Shown in pieces: positions 42,199-49,691 of a DNA stretch of 64,000 nt. The position numbers and the translations under genes are program-made. The number at the start of each line of letters is the position of its first letter. The first letter of the stretch is position 1. Location of the stretch: assembly GCA_002421845.1 (NCBI GenBank), contig DISL01000037.1, positions 22,847 to 86,846 of the forward strand, read 5' to 3'. The stretch comes from Epsilonproteobacteria bacterium UBA6211 (GTDB lineage: Bacteria > Campylobacterota > Campylobacteria > Campylobacterales > Arcobacteraceae). The notes below the pieces were generated by a model. The model did no database searches, was not told where the DNA came from, and saw nothing but the letters and a program-made list of their open reading frames with translations.

Positions 42199-42231
42199 GT
42201 GACGCAAACTGTGACGCCTTTGTGATATAAT
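42199..42231 (+). promoter_or_regulatory. Tandem-box promoter 1
   Basis: GTGACGC-AAACT-GTGACGC at 42199-42217, an 8-base gap, then TATAAT at 42226-42231. The downstream half-site takes the -35 position, as for OmpR-type class II activation. Same geometry at 43428 and 44516. Confidence 0.8.
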
Positions 42232-42273
42232 CCCTCAAAACACATCTTGTTTTATAAAATATAGAGGGTATAT

Positions 42274-42501
42274 ATGACTAGTACACAACAAAAAAAGAGT
42301 GACTTCACGATAGTAGGTTATGATATTTTTGACGATAGGGTAACTTTGGAGTTTTCCGACGGTTCAAAATATTTATATACATATTCCAGTGCAGGTATTT
42401 CAAATATAGAAAAAATGAAATTATTTGCAAATCAAGTAAAGGAGCTGAACAATTTTGTAAATACAACCGTAAAGGATTTATATCTATTAAAACTGGCATA
42501 A
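42274..42501 (+). CDS. Small hypothetical protein under tandem-box promoter 1 (75 aa)
   Basis: Good ribosome site (AGAGGGTATAT). FTIVGYDIFDDRVTLEFSDGSKYLYTYSSAGI forms three short beta strands reminiscent of KTSC-type mini-domains, followed by two helices (IEKMKLFANQVKELNNFVN). No Cys, no signal, cytoplasmic. First of four genes each preceded by the GTGACGC tandem box, so part of the kinase/regulator response. Molecular role unknown. Confidence 0.65.
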   Translation: MTSTQQKKSDFTIVGYDIFDDRVTLEFSDGSKYLYTYSSAGISNIEKMKLFANQVKELNNFVNTTVKDLYLLKLA

Positions 42502-42572
42502 AACAATAAAAATCTACGACAAACATACAAATTAACTAAAAAAACAATCATCTTTATATATTATTTATTTCT

Positions 42573-42605
42573 GTGACGCAAACTGTGACACGAATATGGA
42601 ATATT
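42573..42605 (+). promoter_or_regulatory. Tandem-box promoter 2
   Basis: GTGACGC-AAACT-GTGACAC at 42573-42591, preceded by TTATTTATTTCT as in the other copies. The -10 is weak (AATATT near 42600). The last half-site differs by one base. Confidence 0.65.
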
Positions 42606-42635
42606 TCCTTTTGATATTAACAAAAAGGAAAAACC

Positions 42636-43397
42636 ATGTTTTACGTAAACAAAAACAAATCATTAAATCTATTAGAAGATTTAATAAAACAAAATCTCAA
42701 CAAAAAACTGGATGACTATATGTCTGAAAGTTTGAATCTCAAGTTTAAAGAGGCTTTGGAACTTTTTCACAAAAGGGTGTTTTTAGAACAAGTCGTAGAA
42801 GAGTGTACCGCTTTTAACAAAAAGCAAAATTGGGACGATACTCTGACTCATCTAACCCTTGCTACTACGGTAGAGGATTTGATAGATGTTTTTAAACTAA
42901 GAAGTGAAGTCTATACAAGTATAGATTATCAAGATGAATTTCCAGATACCCTAGAAGGACTTAATTTTGATATATACGATACCGTTTCAGCGGTGATTTG
43001 CTACAAAAACTCAGGTAAGATTACAGGTACTACAAGACTTATATTTGATTCACCCCATAAACTTCCCTCAGAAGAGAAATTTTCCTTTGATACGGTACGC
43101 AAACAATATCCAAAAATAGGTGAACTCTCACGTCTAATAGCAAAAAACAGCACCCAAGGACTCGGCATGGAGTTCAAAAATCTTATGAAAGGGGCTTATT
43201 GGTTTTTTATGCTAAACGATATAGATATTACTCTTCTTGGTATCAAAAAAGAGCATTATAAGCTTTATAGTAGGTTTGGAGGTAGTAAAATCATCGCCGA
43301 ACTCGGCAACTACGGCAAACTTGACTTAGAAGCATTGATACTTACTTGGAATCCGTCGGAGGTATCTGATTTTTTCAAAAGAAGTTTTTTGAAATAA
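42636..43397 (+). CDS. LuxI/FeeM-like acyl-transferase (putative signal synthase)
   Basis: 253 residues, ribosome site AAAAAGG. After a helical N-terminal 75 residues comes a GNAT-like domain with the autoinducer-synthase constellation: R89, Y93, D112, D115, R134, E163, R166 (in LRSEVY, FDIYD, GTTRLIF, GELSRLI). The R134-E163-R166 spacing (29 and 3) equals LuxI R68-E97-R100, and D112-D115 equals D45-D48. Such enzymes join an acyl chain to homoserine lactone or an amino acid (FeeM). Under tandem-box promoter 2. Which product it makes, if any, cannot be read from sequence. Confidence 0.65.
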   Translation: MFYVNKNKSLNLLEDLIKQNLNKKLDDYMSESLNLKFKEALELFHKRVFLEQVVEECTAFNKKQNWDDTLTHLTLATTVEDLIDVFKLRSEVYTSIDYQDEFPDTLEGLNFDIYDTVSAVICYKNSGKITGTTRLIFDSPHKLPSEEKFSFDTVRKQYPKIGELSRLIAKNSTQGLGMEFKNLMKGAYWFFMLNDIDITLLGIKKEHYKLYSRFGGSKIIAELGNYGKLDLEALILTWNPSEVSDFFKRSFLK

Positions 43398-43427
43398 ATT
43401 TCAAAACTTCATAAATTATTTATTTCA

Positions 43428-43460
43428 GTGACGCAAACTGTGACGCTGATTTGATATAAT
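43428..43460 (+). promoter_or_regulatory. Tandem-box promoter 3
   Basis: GTGACGC-AAACT-GTGACGC at 43428-43446, an 8-base gap, TATAAT at 43455-43460. The 30 bases before it (TTTCAAAACTTCATAAATTA) also match promoter 4. Confidence 0.8.
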
Positions 43461-43495
43461 GTTTGATAATTACGGTATTTATTTAAGGAACAGTG

Positions 43496-44458
43496 ATGAA
43501 CGTATCAGCACATGGAGTAGTGTTTAACTCATATAACATAGATAAACAGACAAATGTCAATAAACAACAAAAAGAAAACCAATCCTTTCAAGAGTTGGTA
43601 GAAAAAAGTACAAAAGAAGACTATGTATATCTTTCTCAAAAAGATATACATTCTTCTGTGCAAACTATTTTCATAGACCCAGTCAGTCAAAAACCAGCAA
43701 TGGTTTCTCTCAAAGATGAGACTATCGCAAAGATTAGGGACTTTTTCGGTGAAAAAGATGTAGCTTCAAATCCAAACGGTACAGTAAGCCTTGCAAATAA
43801 AGCACAAAATTTCGTCTCTAGTTGGTTTGCCGATATTGCATATAATAGAGGTTTTTTAGAAGCAGATAAAGACAAAAATGGATTCCTAGATAAGAATGAG
43901 TATAAAAATACATATAATGATTTAGCTGTGGAATTGCTTCATCCTGAAATCTTAGAAGATGGTACGATGAAACTTTTAGCAGCTAGTGCAAAAGTGGTAG
44001 CAAACTATATCCAAAGTAATGGACAACTATATGAAAGAGCAAGTTTTAATCCTACAACTGGAACATTTGAAGGGACAGGAGAAATTTCTCAAAAAAACTA
44101 TATAGTTTATAGAAACGGTGAAACGATAGATTCTTTAGATGATGAACTAAATTTCACATTATTGAGTGATAGTGACTTCAACGGTGAATTGACGCTTCAA
44201 GAAGCTTTTAGTATCAATAATGACGGAAATATTGAAGAGATTATGGCAAAACACTTGAAAAACTTCGGTGTATCTACAATCCCTTCCGATATAAAACTAG
44301 AAGATTTATCTTTTGATAGTTTGCTCCAATTTATGATAGAGTTGATTACAAAAGCACTAAAACAAGCTCAATCAGGTGAAGAAGCTGATTTTGGCGAGAT
44401 AATGACAAAAGAAAAATTAGAAAATATAGCAATTTTTAAAGAAGTAGGTAAAATATAA
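43496..44458 (+). CDS. EF-hand protein under tandem-box promoter 3
   Basis: 320 residues; the ATG at 43496 is better spaced to AAGGA than the GTG at 43493. It contains two EF-hand calcium loops: D-K-D-K-N-G-F-L-D-K-N-E (about residue 122) and D-S-D-F-N-G-E-L-T-L-Q-E (about 226). No classical signal peptide; the polar N-terminus (VSAHGVVFNSYNIDKQTNVN) resembles proteins exported by other routes, but that is a guess. Calcium-binding regulator or structural protein. Part of the four-gene box regulon. Confidence 0.7.
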   Translation: MNVSAHGVVFNSYNIDKQTNVNKQQKENQSFQELVEKSTKEDYVYLSQKDIHSSVQTIFIDPVSQKPAMVSLKDETIAKIRDFFGEKDVASNPNGTVSLANKAQNFVSSWFADIAYNRGFLEADKDKNGFLDKNEYKNTYNDLAVELLHPEILEDGTMKLLAASAKVVANYIQSNGQLYERASFNPTTGTFEGTGEISQKNYIVYRNGETIDSLDDELNFTLLSDSDFNGELTLQEAFSINNDGNIEEIMAKHLKNFGVSTIPSDIKLEDLSFDSLLQFMIELITKALKQAQSGEEADFGEIMTKEKLENIAIFKEVGKI

Positions 44459-44515
44459 TGATAATTAATGGATTAACACAATAATTTTTCAAAACTTTAT
44501 AAATTATTCATTTCA

Positions 44516-44548
44516 GTGACGCAAACTGTGACGCTAATTTGATATAAT
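44516..44548 (+). promoter_or_regulatory. Tandem-box promoter 4
   Basis: GTGACGC-AAACT-GTGACGC at 44516-44534, an 8-base gap, TATAAT at 44543-44548. Near-identical to promoter 3 from about 35 bases upstream through TATAATGTTTG. Confidence 0.8.
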
Positions 44549-44589
44549 GTTTGAAAAGAGCTTTGAAATTTCATTAAAGGAGCCATCCC

Positions 44590-45078
44590 ATGAAAAAGTC
44601 AAATGAATACGGTTACAATCCAAAGGTGTATGTTTTTGAGTACAACAACTTCAAAAGAGCTATTGCGGTTTTGGCAACTGTTGCCGTATTTACTGCGGGA
44701 TTGCTTTTGATTATAGAGATTCCAAATATCTTCACGGTAGTGTTTGGAGTTGTTATAACCATGTGGAGTTTTATGAAGACTTTGGATATTTTGCTTTTGA
44801 AACATCTAGTTATAAACGGCAGACGTATTACCAAACAATGGTATGTTTTGGGTGAAATAAGTATGGATATATCTACCGTAACGGCAATACCTTTCAAGAT
44901 AATAGGTATCGGTATGATAAAGTTCATAGATGAAGAAAAATCGTATTTCGAAAATCTTTTGATGACTTTTATGACGTTTCCCTCTGATATAGGCGGCAAA
45001 AACGTATGTTATACCATAAAAGATATTCTAAAAAATCAACACCTTATAAAAGGTGACGGTTATGACTGGATTGAGTAA
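44590..45078 (+). CDS. Small membrane protein under tandem-box promoter 4
   Basis: 162 residues, ribosome site AAAGGAG. Two adjacent membrane helices (AIAVLATVAVFTAGLLLIIE and IFTVVFGVVITMWSFMKTLD, about residues 22-70) are followed by a ~90-residue cytoplasmic beta-rich domain that could be PH-like. No family assigned. Last unit carrying the GTGACGC box; an exporter or sensor function is not supported by any motif. Confidence 0.65.
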   Translation: MKKSNEYGYNPKVYVFEYNNFKRAIAVLATVAVFTAGLLLIIEIPNIFTVVFGVVITMWSFMKTLDILLLKHLVINGRRITKQWYVLGEISMDISTVTAIPFKIIGIGMIKFIDEEKSYFENLLMTFMTFPSDIGGKNVCYTIKDILKNQHLIKGDGYDWIE

Positions 45079-45150
45079 GATTTTGTATTCAAATATTAAA
45101 ATATATGCTATAATACATCTAAAAACATATATTATAATATGGAGTTAAAT

Positions 45151-45456
45151 ATGGTTGCATATACACAGAATGAAATGGTAGGGGTTACCGAATTGTCAAA
45201 ATCATTGAGTGGTTTTATAGATAAGGTTGCATCTAATTCTATAGAAAAACTAGCAGTTATTAGGCATAATAAGCCTGAAGTTGTTATATTGTCTATTGCT
45301 GAATATGAAAGAATGAAAGAACTAAATGACTATATAGAAGCATCAGAAATAGCTGATATTATCAAATCAAGAGTTACAAATAGGACAACAAAAGCTAATA
45401 TGATAACTCATGATGAAATGAAGCAATTTCTTAAATCAAGAGGTTGTAATGTATAA
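45151..45456 (+). CDS. Phd/YefM-type antitoxin
   Basis: 101 residues from the ATG at 45151 (TGGAG upstream). MVAYTQNEMVGVTELSKSLSGFIDKVASNS is the Phd_YefM DNA-binding fold (G-V-T-E-L-x-K-x-L-S-x-x-I-D), followed by KPEVVILSIAEYERMKEL. It overlaps the toxin gene by 8 bases. It should repress its promoter at 45105-45140 (repeats of ATATATTATAATA). Confidence 0.88.
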   Translation: MVAYTQNEMVGVTELSKSLSGFIDKVASNSIEKLAVIRHNKPEVVILSIAEYERMKELNDYIEASEIADIIKSRVTNRTTKANMITHDEMKQFLKSRGCNV

Positions 45457-45757
45457 ACTGGAATATTATCCAGAGGTTATGGATGATTTGTCAAAGTTGC
45501 CTTTGGAGGTTTTGCAAGAAGTAGGGGACTATTTCAACAAATATGAAACAGACCCATATAAATATAGTGCTAAACTTTTCAATCAAAATGGACTAAATCT
45601 TGAAGGTTACCGTAAGACTTATTTAGCCAATGCAACTTATAGAATCATCATTAAGATAGAAAATAAAGTTGCAAAAATAGTAGAAGTGGTAGCCGTAGGT
45701 CAAAGAAACAATAAAATAGTTTATCAAGATGCCTTTGATAGAGTCAAAAAACAATAA
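45449..45757 (+). CDS. RelE/ParE-type toxin
   Basis: 102 residues: YKLEYYPEVMDDLSKLPLEVLQEVGDYFNKYETDP, GLNLEGYRKTYLANATYRIIIKIENKVAKIVEVVAVGQR — the RelE core with basic R-K-T-Y and R-I-I strands and a final A-V-G-Q-R-x-x-x-x-Y. RelE-type toxins cut mRNA on the ribosome. Coupled to the Phd-type antitoxin. Confidence 0.88.
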   Translation: MYKLEYYPEVMDDLSKLPLEVLQEVGDYFNKYETDPYKYSAKLFNQNGLNLEGYRKTYLANATYRIIIKIENKVAKIVEVVAVGQRNNKIVYQDAFDRVKKQ

Positions 45758-45978
45758 TTGCTATAGTCAACTTTCTGTTGAAATAGGTATGAATTCAATA
45801 GGAGATACACACCTAATTTTTTATCAACCTATCTTTTAGGTTATAATATTTTTATCTTGATTGACTTGATGAGCTTGATAATGATTGAATTAATTAATTC
45901 TGGGATTAATATATTTTCAAATAGTATTATGCAAATTTATGGTATAATCAGTAAAATTTTGAAAGGAACTGTTATATT

Positions 45979-46269
45979 ATGGCAACAAAAGAGGAAATCT
46001 TGGCATTTTTAAAAGAACATAAAAATGAGTTGTATAATAGATTTTCAGTTACAAAAATAGGGCTATTTGGAAGTTATGCTAAAGATGAAGCAGACGAATC
46101 AAGTGATATAGATATAGCGATAAGTACGGAAAATAAAGATTTTTTTATAAGAGAAGATTTAAAAGATTATCTACAAGAACATTTTCAAAAGCCTGTTGAT
46201 ATAGGCTATATAGATAGCTTTAGAGAATTTTATAAAAAAAGAATATCAAAAGAGATTCTATATGCCTAA
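45979..46269 (+). CDS. MntA-type minimal nucleotidyltransferase (second copy)
   Basis: 96 residues with G-L-F-G-S-Y-A-K-D-E-A-D-E-S-S-D-I-D-I-A (G-S-x-A-x9-D-x-D). Ribosome site GAAAGGAA; a -10 (TATAAT) lies about 30 bases upstream. It overlaps the HEPN gene by 8 bases. Similar to 25788-26078 in the first half but diverged after the active site, so the two systems are separate acquisitions or old duplicates. Confidence 0.85.
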   Translation: MATKEEILAFLKEHKNELYNRFSVTKIGLFGSYAKDEADESSDIDIAISTENKDFFIREDLKDYLQEHFQKPVDIGYIDSFREFYKKRISKEILYA

Positions 46270-46708
46270 TAACTCCAAAAGAGATATAGAACTTTTTATT
46301 GTTGATACATTTGTATCTATTTATAAAATCAAGCAATATACAAAACCATTTAGTGATGGCTACTCTTTACAAAGCAATATCCTTCACTGGGATGCAACGA
46401 TGAGAGCTTTTGAGCTAATAGGTGAATCGTTGAATATTTTGTTAGATAATGAAAGTTTTAAAAGCCTTGCCCCTGCTTATTTTAGAAAAATAGTAAATTT
46501 CAGAAATGTGATAGTTCATGGATATTTTGGTATTAGTGCCGATGAAGTATGGGATATTATTGTAAATAAGTTAGATGATTTGAATAATGATTTGTTGCAA
46601 ATAGTTCATGAAAACTATAATTTGAGTGAGGCTATAAATTCAACTATCAAAGAGTATGAAGCCTTTAATGAAAAAGAAATTGTAAAATACCTAAAAGGCA
46701 TAAAATAG
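46262..46708 (+). CDS. HepT-type HEPN RNase (second copy)
   Basis: 148 residues. The catalytic motif R-N-V-I-V-H-G-Y-F (R-x4-H-x-Y) is textbook HepT (DUF86). HWDATMRAFELIGESLNIL is the dimer helix. Translationally coupled with the nucleotidyltransferase antitoxin; ends 27 bases from the convergent rpoN gene. Confidence 0.88.
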   Translation: MPNNSKRDIELFIVDTFVSIYKIKQYTKPFSDGYSLQSNILHWDATMRAFELIGESLNILLDNESFKSLAPAYFRKIVNFRNVIVHGYFGISADEVWDIIVNKLDDLNNDLLQIVHENYNLSEAINSTIKEYEAFNEKEIVKYLKGIK

Positions 46709-46735
46709 TATTTCCTCTTCAAAAATAGTTACTAA

Positions 46736-47998
46736 CTACTGCACCTTATAAAACTTTTTACGCTCTTTAGAAGATGGTATATTTTCTAGTTTTCTATATT
46801 TTGTGACGCTTCTTCGTACCATGTCTATACCGAATCTTTGTTTTATTTGGACTAGCATATCATCATCCGTCAGAGGATTTTCATGGTCTTCAAACTCTAT
46901 GAGTTTTTTCATAAAGCTTTTTATCTCGCTTGATGATGTATCTTCGTCATTTACCGCATTGGTAAAAAAATCTTTAAGAGCATATACACCTCTGCCGCAC
47001 TCTATGTATTTATTTGATACGGCTCTGCTTATGGTGGATTCGGCAAATCCAAGCTCACTAGCTATTTCAGCCATTTTAAGCGGTTTTAGCTCACCTCCTA
47101 CAAAAAAAGAGAGTTGTTTTTCTACTATGCTAAGGACTAGTTTATAAAGGGTAGATTTTCGTAAATTGAGCAAGTTTACTAGATTTTTTGCCTCTTTGAT
47201 TTTCTCTTTTATATCTTCGTTTTGACAGGCAAACGGCTCTTTTACCACAATATCAGGATAATAACTACTATTTATCCTAAGTTTTATATCATTGTCTATT
47301 TCCACGAAAAAATCAGGGATGATTCTCTCTTCGTTATCTATATATTCCAATGCCGGTGGATTTTTGAAAGTTTTTATTATATCTTTTGCTTTCGTAAATA
47401 AATGATGGGTTGAATATTTATCTATTTTTTCTATATTTTCGATGAGTTTTTTTGTAAATTTCAGTAGTTCATTATCCAAGTCAAGCTCACTAAGCTGAAA
47501 CAAAAACGACTCTTTATAGTCCACTGCCCCAACACCGCTAGGCTCTAGGTAAGCAAATCTTTGTCTGATACTCTCCACAAACTCGTTTGTGACGTGGTTA
47601 TCTATCGCAATAGCTTCTATATTCCCCTCAAAATAGCCGTATTCACTTAGATTTTCTATGATGTCGTGTGCTATTTTTTGTGATTTAGGGGTAGGAAATA
47701 AGGGAGGCTCTATCTGATCAAACAGCCTTTCATAAAAAGACTGGTTACTTACGGCTAGTTCTTCCACAAACTCACCGCTTCTATAGTAAGTATCGCTATT
47801 TTGCATATAATACGGCGTTGCATTTACCGTTTTATAATAGTCTTTTGTCTCGACTGGAGATTTTATATCTACAAAAGGGTTTTCGTTTTTGTATCCGTTT
47901 AAGTGGGTTTCAAGCTCAGTAAGTGAGCTTTGTAAGATTGGTAGCCACATTTTGAGGCTAAGTCCGACTTGAAGTTCTTGTTTGTGTGCTAGTTTCAT
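46736..47998 (-). CDS. rpoN: RNA polymerase sigma-54 factor
   Basis: 420 residues. Region I is Gln/Leu rich (HKQELQVGLSLKMWLPILQSSLTELE), the core-binding region follows, an HTH near 310-335 (KMAEIASELGFAESTISRAVSNKYI) and the RpoN box at the end in modified form (V-R-R-S-V-T-K-Y-R-K; usual A-R-R-T-V-A-K-Y-R-E). It binds -24/-12 promoters and needs an AAA+ activator, here NifA. Last gene of the nifN operon; many Campylobacterota use RpoN for flagella, so a second genomic copy may exist. The linkage suggests a nif-dedicated or shared factor. Confidence 0.95.
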   Translation of the reverse strand: MKLAHKQELQVGLSLKMWLPILQSSLTELETHLNGYKNENPFVDIKSPVETKDYYKTVNATPYYMQNSDTYYRSGEFVEELAVSNQSFYERLFDQIEPPLFPTPKSQKIAHDIIENLSEYGYFEGNIEAIAIDNHVTNEFVESIRQRFAYLEPSGVGAVDYKESFLFQLSELDLDNELLKFTKKLIENIEKIDKYSTHHLFTKAKDIIKTFKNPPALEYIDNEERIIPDFFVEIDNDIKLRINSSYYPDIVVKEPFACQNEDIKEKIKEAKNLVNLLNLRKSTLYKLVLSIVEKQLSFFVGGELKPLKMAEIASELGFAESTISRAVSNKYIECGRGVYALKDFFTNAVNDEDTSSSEIKSFMKKLIEFEDHENPLTDDDMLVQIKQRFGIDMVRRSVTKYRKLENIPSSKERKKFYKVQ

Positions 47999-48047
47999 CT
48001 TAACCCTCCCTTTGAGAATTGAAGCAAAAAGAGGGCTGATGAAGATT

Positions 48048-48344
48048 TTAGTATCTTATTCTTACGACACCGTTAGCTTTTGCTATTTTCATTTGGCAGC
48101 TAAGTCTTGAGTTTGGTGTACAAGTACCGCTACAAATCTCTTTTAGGACTTTTACTTCTTTGTCTGTAAGAGGAGTCAAAAACTCCATACCTTGTTCTAT
48201 CTCAACCACGCATGTACCACATTCACCGTCACGGCAACCAAATGGTAATGCACTTCCACTTGCTTCTACTATATCTTGAATCGTACTTCCAGGCTTTACG
48301 TTTATAGCTAGGAAATCGTTTTTTATTTCTACTCTAGTTGTCAT
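48048..48344 (-). CDS. [2Fe-2S] ferredoxin, nif operon (1)
   Basis: 98 residues of plant-type ferredoxin: GCRDGECGTCVVEI (C-x4-C-x2-C) and a fourth Cys in S-R-L-S-C-Q-M. An insertion around the S-G-T-C-T-P region adds an extra Cys. Shethna-type/FdxB-like ferredoxins in nif operons serve electron transfer in cofactor assembly or protection. Followed by rpoN, preceded by a second 2Fe-2S ferredoxin. Confidence 0.88.
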   Translation of the reverse strand: MTTRVEIKNDFLAINVKPGSTIQDIVEASGSALPFGCRDGECGTCVVEIEQGMEFLTPLTDKEVKVLKEICSGTCTPNSRLSCQMKIAKANGVVRIRY

Positions 48345-48413
48345 CTTTTATCCTTCTAATTGTATCAAATATAAACAATAAACATTCATTCAAACTGTAT
48401 AAAAAATATACTA

Positions 48414-48758
48414 CTATCCTCTATAAGGTTTGATAAGAACATCACCTTTAACAAGCATTTGACATGCAAGTCTAACTCTTGGACTGATTGTGAATTGTTG
48501 ACAGTGACTTGCCTCTTTGGCAGTAATAGCACCAAGTTCCACAAGCTTATCAAGTTCAAAATCCTCCATATAGCTAGTAGGCTCTTTATTTGATATATGC
48601 TCGACAGTTACCAAACAACTACCGCAGTTTCCCTCTTGACATTCAAAACCGATAGGAATTCTCTTTTCCTTTGCAAGTCTAACTATCGGTTCACCGATTT
48701 TTGCATCATAAAGACCGTCTGTATCTTTATCAAAATGCATAAATATAACTTTTGCCAT
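48414..48758 (-). CDS. [2Fe-2S] ferredoxin, nif operon (2)
   Basis: 114 residues from the ATG at 48758 (AAGGAG upstream; an in-frame GTG at 48764 is too close). Ligands: G-F-E-C-Q-E-G-N-C-G-S-C-L-V-T and L-A-C-Q-M. The loop between carries H-C-Q-Q-F. It is a different subtype from the neighbouring ferredoxin (about one third alike by eye), so probably distinct partners. Thirteen bases from nifZ; same operon. Confidence 0.88.
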   Translation of the reverse strand: MAKVIFMHFDKDTDGLYDAKIGEPIVRLAKEKRIPIGFECQEGNCGSCLVTVEHISNKEPTSYMEDFELDKLVELGAITAKEASHCQQFTISPRVRLACQMLVKGDVLIKPYRG

Positions 48759-48771
48759 CCACACTCCTTTT

Positions 48772-49095
48772 TTAAGATTGAGCTTTTGAAGCTCTGTATT
48801 CTCTTATCCATCTTAGTTCTTCTTGAACTTCATCTTCATAATCTTCAAGCAAATTTAGTTCGAAATCTCTAGCCCCCACGGCTTCTACCAAATTGCCTTC
48901 ACACATAAGATGAACCTCATAAACCTTGATAGTTTGCAAGAAATCACCTATTTTTCTTATATATCCGACAGAACCTTTTTTTGCGAGAAGCTCACCGACT
49001 TTTGCGTAAGGATAAGTTCCGTCATTTTTAATATCCACCGCCAGTTCTACTTTTTGCCCTACGCGAAATTTTGGCATAATATCATCATGACGCAT
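48772..49095 (-). CDS. nifZ: NifZ
   Basis: 107 residues: PKFRVGQKVELAVDIKNDGTYPYAKVGELLAKKGSVGYIRKIGDFLQTIKVYEVHLM is the NifZ SH3-like domain (G-x-x-V … I-R-N-D-G-T-x-P-G … G-x-x-G-x-V). NifZ helps mature the P-cluster of the MoFe protein. It starts behind AAGGAG, 15 bases after a MITE-like element that separates it from nifW. Confidence 0.92.
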   Translation of the reverse strand: MRHDDIMPKFRVGQKVELAVDIKNDGTYPYAKVGELLAKKGSVGYIRKIGDFLQTIKVYEVHLMCEGNLVEAVGARDFELNLLEDYEDEVQEELRWIREYRASKAQS

Positions 49096-49109
49096 TGCTT
49101 ACTCCTTAA

Positions 49110-49355
49110 GTCATCCAAACTAATAAAACTTTCAAAAAGAGACTATAGATTAGTGCTAGTGCAAGGCAGAATTTAGAAGCTCTACATCGTAAAGCGAGAA
49201 ATTCTAACGAAGCAATAGTGCTGATATATAGTCTTATAACTACTCTAATACGGCGTTGTCAAATCTTGAAATACGATTGTATTCCTGCGATTTTCCGCCT
49301 TGTCTTAGAGCAGTTCTAAAACTACTTTTTTAAGTTTTATTATCGTTTGGATGAC
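49110..49355. mobile_element. MITE-like element, copy 1 (between nifZ and nifW)
   Basis: 246 bases with terminal inverted repeats GTCATCCAAACTAATAAAAC … ATTATCGTTTGGATGAC and no coding capacity. Copy 2 at 56475-56718 is the reverse complement over nearly the whole length (shared blocks CTAGTGCAAGGCAGAATTTA, CGCTTTACGATGTA, ACGGCGTTGTCAAATC). Its right end overlaps the nifW stop codon; a TAA flanks both ends. Confidence 0.8.
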
Positions 49356-49681
49356 TAACACCCACAGCTATTGCCTGGAGTCGGTGTACAACCCATACAG
49401 CCCATTAGTTTGTTGCTGTCGTACATTTTCCAAACATCTGCTGCACTTGGTGAGTATCCGTTTTTGAAATCCCCATAAACTTTTAGCAATGAAAACTTCA
49501 AAAAATCAAACAGTTGATTTTCTTCTTTGAAATTTTCAAAGCCTTTTTTTATGAGGTTTCCGTATTCACGTAGTATGTGAAATCTTTTTACGTTTACTAG
49601 TTTTTCGTCATAATTTACATCAAAAAACTCAAAATATTCCTCTGCATCTTGCAGTTTATAAAATTCGTTTATGCTTTTCAT
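49355..49681 (-). CDS. nifW: NifW with Cys-rich tail
   Basis: 108 residues: DAEEYFEFFDVNYDEKLVNVKRFHILREYGNLI is the NifW core (A-E-x-F-F-x-F-F-x-V-x-Y-D … V-N-V-x-R-x-H-I-L), then VYGDFKNGYSPSAADVWKMYD matches the family end. NifW protects the MoFe protein from oxygen damage. An added C-terminal tail M-G-C-M-G-C-T-P-T-P-G-N-S-C-G-C carries four Cys not expected in the family and could bind metal. Its stop overlaps a MITE-like end, but the tail lies before the element. Confidence 0.82.
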   Translation of the reverse strand: MKSINEFYKLQDAEEYFEFFDVNYDEKLVNVKRFHILREYGNLIKKGFENFKEENQLFDFLKFSLLKVYGDFKNGYSPSAADVWKMYDSNKLMGCMGCTPTPGNSCGC

Positions 49682-49691
49682 AGGTTATCCT

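Noticed and set aside
46797..46815. Single GTGACGC near the rpoN 3' end as another regulator box
   Set aside because: Only one half-site, inside coding sequence; no second copy at 12 bases.
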